64,000 nt of DNA, taken from the NCBI GenBank assembly GCA_006535965.1, contig QEAR01000079.1, forward strand, positions 1-64,000, given 5' to 3'. The notes under the pieces are model-generated. The model saw only the letters and a list, made by a program, of their open reading frames with translations, had not been told where the DNA came from and ran no database searches. Positions 60,301 to 64,000 of this stretch are shown piece by piece. The first letter of the stretch is position 1; each line of letters starts with the position of its first letter. Both the position numbers and the translations under genes were made by a program. This DNA comes from Spizellomyces sp. 'palustris'. Taxonomy: Eukaryota; Chytridiomycota; Chytridiomycetes; Spizellomycetales; Spizellomycetaceae.

Positions 60301-61870
60301 TTATACTAGGAAGAATGTAGCGCCAGCTGCTACTGCTGCTCCTGCGGCCCATGCCAAACCAGCTGGCGAGCCGCCCAAGGCGCCACTCGCACCAGTGCCC
60401 TTACTGTTAGAGTTGTTGTTTGAGGCGCTTGAGGGGCCGGATGGAAGTCCATTCTGTGTACCAGCGGGTGCTGAGGCACCGTGAATGGCAGAGGCAGCGA
60501 CCAAAAGTTCGGCTGTGGGATACTGGTTATACACATCTTGAGCTGGGGCGGCGGCTAAGGGTAGATCTGCAGTTAGCGCTTGCACGCTGCCTTCCTTTCA
60601 GAGAATTGTAAACTTACTCTGTTGCCACTCCTTGTTACACCACCAATCGTTGTTGCAGTTGCGGATAGCGGACGCGAGGGTGGTGTCGATGACAGTTTGA
60701 ATCTGCTGCTTCATTGCAGCGTCGCCTTCAATGTAGAGTTGAGACAATCCCTTGCCAAACTGGGGCATAGAGGCAGGGGTATCACGTCCACACAATGCCG
60801 GAGTTGTTGTACACACTGGCTCGTTGATGATGCCGTTCTGAGTGAATTTTCCAATAGCGACCGGTAGAAGCTTCTTTGCGTCGTCCAAATAGGTGCCCAT
60901 CTTTGTCGCCTTGTACATGTAGGCCAAGGCACCCATGAGTGTGCCGGCATTGTAAGACCATTCGGTTCTATCGACTTGGGTACAGGTAGGAGCATTAGCA
61001 CCATCCAGTACAGCCCAGTCAGCGGTAACGAGTCCACTCGTCTTCATCCAGTTATAGACTTTGTCGGACCAGTTAAGGTAGGTAGTGTTGCCTGTTGCGA
61101 TAGCAAGGCGCGCACCAAGCTCAACAAACTGAGAGTGGGTGATGACAGATTTGAAGGTTCTCTTGTTTGCGCTAGGGTCCTCACGATTACGTGACCAGTA
61201 GATACCACCATTGCAAGTCGTTTCATCCCACTGCTCAAGGATCTCGTTCCAGGTCAGAGCAGCCACGTCCACGAACTTTGCTCCGCCCGGGATGAAGACG
61301 TTCTTATCGTAAGCCTCCACAGCCGACATCACTGTAGAAAATAGCCATGAGACCTTGGGTCTACTTTAAAGACATGCAAAAAAGGTATACTCACTGGACA
61401 GCGACCACCATCCCAAATCATCGTTCCATTTCCCACGTAGCTTTTCCTGGATTGTCCTTTGTGCCCCGCCCAACAAATCGCCAGTCTCTTTAAAGGTCGC
61501 CTCCAACATTGCACTTCCAGCAACAGTGTCCTGTGCTCTGTCCCCATTGTAGTGGGAGTTGTCAAAGACCATTCCCCATATGATACCCGAGACATACCAG
61601 GACACATTTGACTGGTCAAATGCTCCCTCTGTGGTTTTGCCCGCCTGTTTCTCGGCCGAGTAAAGAGAGACGAGGTTGGACACGGCCTTGTGGGTAGCGT
61701 CACCAAGAGCGGCTGTCACAAAAACAAAATGCTGTTAACAAACGGTGATGGGAATTCCTTTAAAAGCCATGCCAGCGTCAATGATTACCTTTGTTTGTCA
61801 CATCCAGAGTCGCACCCGAGGCCAGGCCAACAAGGCAGGCAGCGGCAAGAGTCGTCTTTTTGAAAAACAT
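60301..61870 (-). CDS. GH76 endo-alpha-1,6-mannanase-like, GPI-anchored (Dfg5/Dcw1 type)
   Basis: Cell-wall enzyme family that in yeasts trims and transfers GPI glycoproteins to the wall. The ATG at 61870 gives a signal peptide (FFKKTTLAAACLVGLASGAT). Exon 2 has VSWYVSGIIWGMVFDNSHYN and KWNDDLGWWSLS, containing the paired catalytic Asp of GH76. Exon 3 gives DVAALTWNEILEQWDETTCN, GGIYWSRN, KSVITHSQFVELGARLAI, EWSYNAGTLMGALAYMYKAT and ALCGRDTPASMPQFGKGLSQ. The last exon ends in a Ser/Asn/Gly linker and hydrophobic tail (LAWAAGAAVAAGATFFLV) to 60301, a GPI-anchor signal. About 440 residues; looks intact. Confidence 0.92.
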
Positions 61871-62210
61871 TTCGTGTGTGTATTATAATGTATATGAGGT
61901 AAAACCGATGGCCGTGATAAAAGAAAGTCTAATGGTCTATATCGCCAAATGCTTTTGGCGGAGGGGATGAGTTGCTTTGGTCCTTCTTTTGAGATGCTCC
62001 CGTCCCGCCGTGGCCAAAAACCTCCAACACGGGGTGGCAAAGTTTTGGGCGGACGGCGTGGGAAAATTCTGCGGTGAACATTGAATTGCGGCGCGTTGTC
62101 CGCCCAAGCCGCTGTGTGACGTGTTTCAGCTGTTGGCATGGCAACAAGAGAGTTGCATTGAAAAAGAAACAGCCCCAGATCTTGAAAGATTCAACAGATT
62201 TGTAAAAGCC
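61871..62210. promoter_or_regulatory. Divergent promoter region, GH76 / bL27m
   Basis: 340 bases between divergent start codons. A TATAATGTATATGAG stretch near 61881-61898 lies close upstream of GH76 and could be its TATA region. Nothing else was assigned. Confidence 0.4.
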
Positions 62211-62816
62211 ATGATTCGCGCAGCTTCATCCCGTTGCGTTCCTTTGCGACACGCTGGCTTTGGCTTTACTCCCGTCACCCCTTGCTTGGCAAGAGTTCCA
62301 CAGCCATCCTCCCGCTTCCCTCTCCAAGTCCGTTGGGCAACAAAGAAATCCGGTGGTTCGTCAAAGAACGGGCGAACATCTCAGCCAAAGTTCCTCGGTT
62401 TCAAAGCACTCCACAGTGCAAAGGTAGATCCAGGAAACATTATCATCAGACAGCGGGGAACGCAATGGCATCCAGGAACAAATGTGGGCATTGGCCGTGA
62501 CCATACATTGTTTGCCCTTGTTCCGGGGCGAGTTGTCTTGCACTACGATCTCGCCAAACAACGAAAGATTGTGTCAGTGGATGACGGTACCCTGCCTCGA
62601 TTACCATCCCGACCAGAGATGAAGAAGAGATTGGCAGAGAGCTTGGACTTAGAGAAATACCTGGATATGGATGGAGAGGGCCGATTGGCATATGTCCAGC
62701 AGAAGATCAAGGAGATTTCAGAAAAGGATAGTAAAGAGAGAAAGGCTGCGCTTGAGACGAGATTGATGGAAAAGGGACGACGAAAGTTTGACATGATCGA
62801 CTTGACTTTCCTGTGA
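62211..62816 (+). CDS. MRPL27: Mitochondrial ribosomal protein bL27
   Basis: Large-subunit mitoribosomal protein. A single open frame from the ATG at 62211 with no intron, unusual for this window. A basic leader ([19 protein letters not shown]) ends before [20 protein letters not shown], the processed N-terminus near the peptidyl-transferase centre. Then [40 protein letters not shown] and [21 protein letters not shown] charged C-terminal extension (about 80 residues, e.g. [20 protein letters not shown]) resembles the fungal Mrp7 extension. It stops at 62816. Confidence 0.95.
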   Translation: MIRAASSRCVPLRHAGFGFTPVTPCLARVPQPSSRFPLQVRWATKKSGGSSKNGRTSQPKFLGFKALHSAKVDPGNIIIRQRGTQWHPGTNVGIGRDHTLFALVPGRVVLHYDLAKQRKIVSVDDGTLPRLPSRPEMKKRLAESLDLEKYLDMDGEGRLAYVQQKIKEISEKDSKERKAALETRLMEKGRRKFDMIDLTFL

Positions 62817-62926
62817 CGGCGATGTAGATTTTTTCATTTTCAAATCATTAATATACCTGTGCTATTTATTGGTACAAACAACCTCGATGTTACATGCCGA
62901 AGACGCAGAGGGTGATAGACCCTTGG

Positions 62927-64000
62927 CTATACGATTTCTACGGTTCTTGCTACTTTTGACGATTCATTCCTGCGTCCTTGCGCTGCAATGCTACCTTTGC
63001 GGTCTGTGTCAGCCTTGGACCGCTCATCATTTCTTCTTTTCCCTGGTACCTCAGCCCATCGCCTGAAACAAGTCAACAATGAACAGAAGCAAAATAGCGT
63101 CAATCATACGGTAAGCAACGAACCTAATACTCTCAACCTTGCTTAGAATCTCTGGGGGAATCATGTACAGCATGACGTGCGTCCGACGATTGTCCTCTGA
63201 TAACGCGGCGACAAGAGGATGGAACAGCAGAACGTACAAAAGGCCGAGCAATGTGCAAAACAAGATGGTAAAAACGAGGTGGAATGTCTTGAACCAACTG
63301 GCGTGAAGTTCCACGGTTTGGACGCGGATCGTTGATGTGAGCGTCAGAGGAGGAGGTAGGTAATGTTGATCCAGCAAGCGAAAGTTTGTCATCCGTCCAG
63401 TAATGTTGGTGGGAATGGTAGGTGATGGAGTTGAAGCCGCTATCGTGCTCGGTAAAAGGGATAAAATCTCGCGGCCCAGTTGCGTGTACCGATTGAGGCC
63501 AGCATGCAACCCAGTGCCCAAGGCACCATTCATAAACGATTCGCAGTCGGCAGGGACCCCGTCCGTGCAAGCATCCTGCAGCATCAATCCCGACAACCGC
63601 TTGGCATCGTTGGCCTGAATCACGGATGATGTATACATGTCTGGATCTCCATACATCAGACCCCTCTGCACTCTTGCCAATGCTGTCAACAAACTTGCTG
63701 CTCTCTCCGGCGCATTACCGCCCACTTGTGCCAACATGGCTGGTGACCCTTCGTCGCTGTATCCGTAGGTTTGGAGGACCTGCTCACGTAGTCGGAAATC
63801 CGCTTGACGGCTCAACACTGGTACTTGCATAGACCAGTAAACATCGTTTGCGATATGGTTGTGATCAGTGAGCCAGGAAAGGGTCAGGCCCCCGGCGCTG
63901 AAAAAGTAGGCGAGGCAGATCAGGAACAAGAGGCCGGCTTTTGGAAGCATTTTGTGCGGGTCTTCGAAGCGTCCTAGGACGGAAACGTACAGTACAGATC
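62927..64000 (-). CDS. Multi-pass membrane protein, 3' part (tiny-macrocysts-like?)
   Basis: Partial: the frame is open to the window edge (YVSVLGRFEDPHK before the first visible ATG at 63950). A membrane helix (AGLLFLICLAYFFSAGGLTL) is followed by about 190 residues of probably extracytoplasmic sequence (LREQVLQTYGYSDEG, ALARVQRGLMYGDPD, DACTDGVPADCESFMNGALG). A second helix (FHLVFTILFCTLLGLLYVLL) precedes a cytoplasmic segment HVMLYMIPPEILSKVESIR. An intron leads to a basic tail (WAEVPGKRRNDERSKADTDR) with stop at 62927. The helix-loop-helix plus LMIPPE block recalls the C-terminal part of large tiny-macrocysts (Tmc) receptors of chytrids. That assignment is from memory and uncertain. Confidence 0.55.

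Overview
The window is a left chromosome end of an intron-rich, gene-dense eukaryote, most likely a flagellated (zoosporic) fungus of chytrid type. It opens with C-strand telomere repeats (CCCTAA, i.e. TTAGGG telomeres), followed by about 2.9 kb with no recognisable gene and then about 60 kb of compact, conserved single-copy genes on both strands. Introns are numerous, mostly 50-110 bases, with GT...AG ends. Fungal character comes from a GPI-anchored GH76 Dfg5/Dcw1-like wall enzyme and the overall gene style. A flagellate is implied by IFT20 and a CSPP1-type axoneme/centriole protein. Species cannot be fixed from the sequence. All gene names below come from reading conserved motifs by eye; exon ends were placed by matching splice sites to family alignments from memory.

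Layout. 1-229 telomere; 230-3099 subtelomere without recognisable genes. 3.1-5.6 kb: TTC1-like TPR protein (-) and an Abraxas-family BRISC scaffold (+). 5.8-11.3 kb: medium-chain acyl-CoA dehydrogenase (-), ribosomal protein eL30 (-), mitochondrial P5C dehydrogenase (+). 11.7-16.9 kb: a 48-residue Brawnin/UQCC6-like micropeptide (-), DPH4 (+), a small unknown gene (-), IFT20 (+), COP9 signalosome subunit 2 (-). 18.3-26.3 kb: CUE-Smr (N4BP2-like) protein (+), proteasome Rpn11 (-), Vps11 (+). 26.4-32.8 kb: HD-domain nucleotidase HDDC2 (-), DPH1 (-), nucleotide-sugar transporter (+), MYG1 (-). 33.9-42.5 kb: a cyclic-nucleotide-binding/F-box/LRR fusion (+), AP180 (+), a Ser/Pro-rich unknown (-), a DinB-fold protein (+). 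42.6-51.1 kb: RNase P p30 (-), a TTD14-like P-loop/CYTH protein (+), CSPP1-like (-). 51.3-57.7 kb: phosphomannomutase (+), GPI-anchored secreted protein (-), mitochondrial glutaredoxin Grx5 (+), GATOR1 subunit NPRL2 (-), NYN-LOTUS ribonuclease-like protein (+). 58.0-64.0 kb: Myb-like protein (+), a 1.8 kb gene-free stretch with diverged repeats, GH76 (-), mitochondrial bL27 (+), and the C-terminal part of a multi-pass membrane protein running off the window (-).

The genes do not form an operon-like pathway, but several share processes: diphthamide synthesis (DPH1, DPH4); MPN/PCI ubiquitin machinery (Rpn11, CSN2, Abraxas); mitochondrial function (ACADM, P5CDH, UQCC6-like, MYG1, Grx5, bL27); endolysosome/TOR and clathrin traffic (Vps11, NPRL2, AP180); glycan/wall synthesis (phosphomannomutase, nucleotide-sugar transporter, GH76); and the flagellum (IFT20, CSPP1). 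Many neighbours are divergent pairs separated by 120-340 bases, so shared promoters are likely. I saw no CRISPR array, rRNA, convincing tRNA, LTR element or intact transposon.
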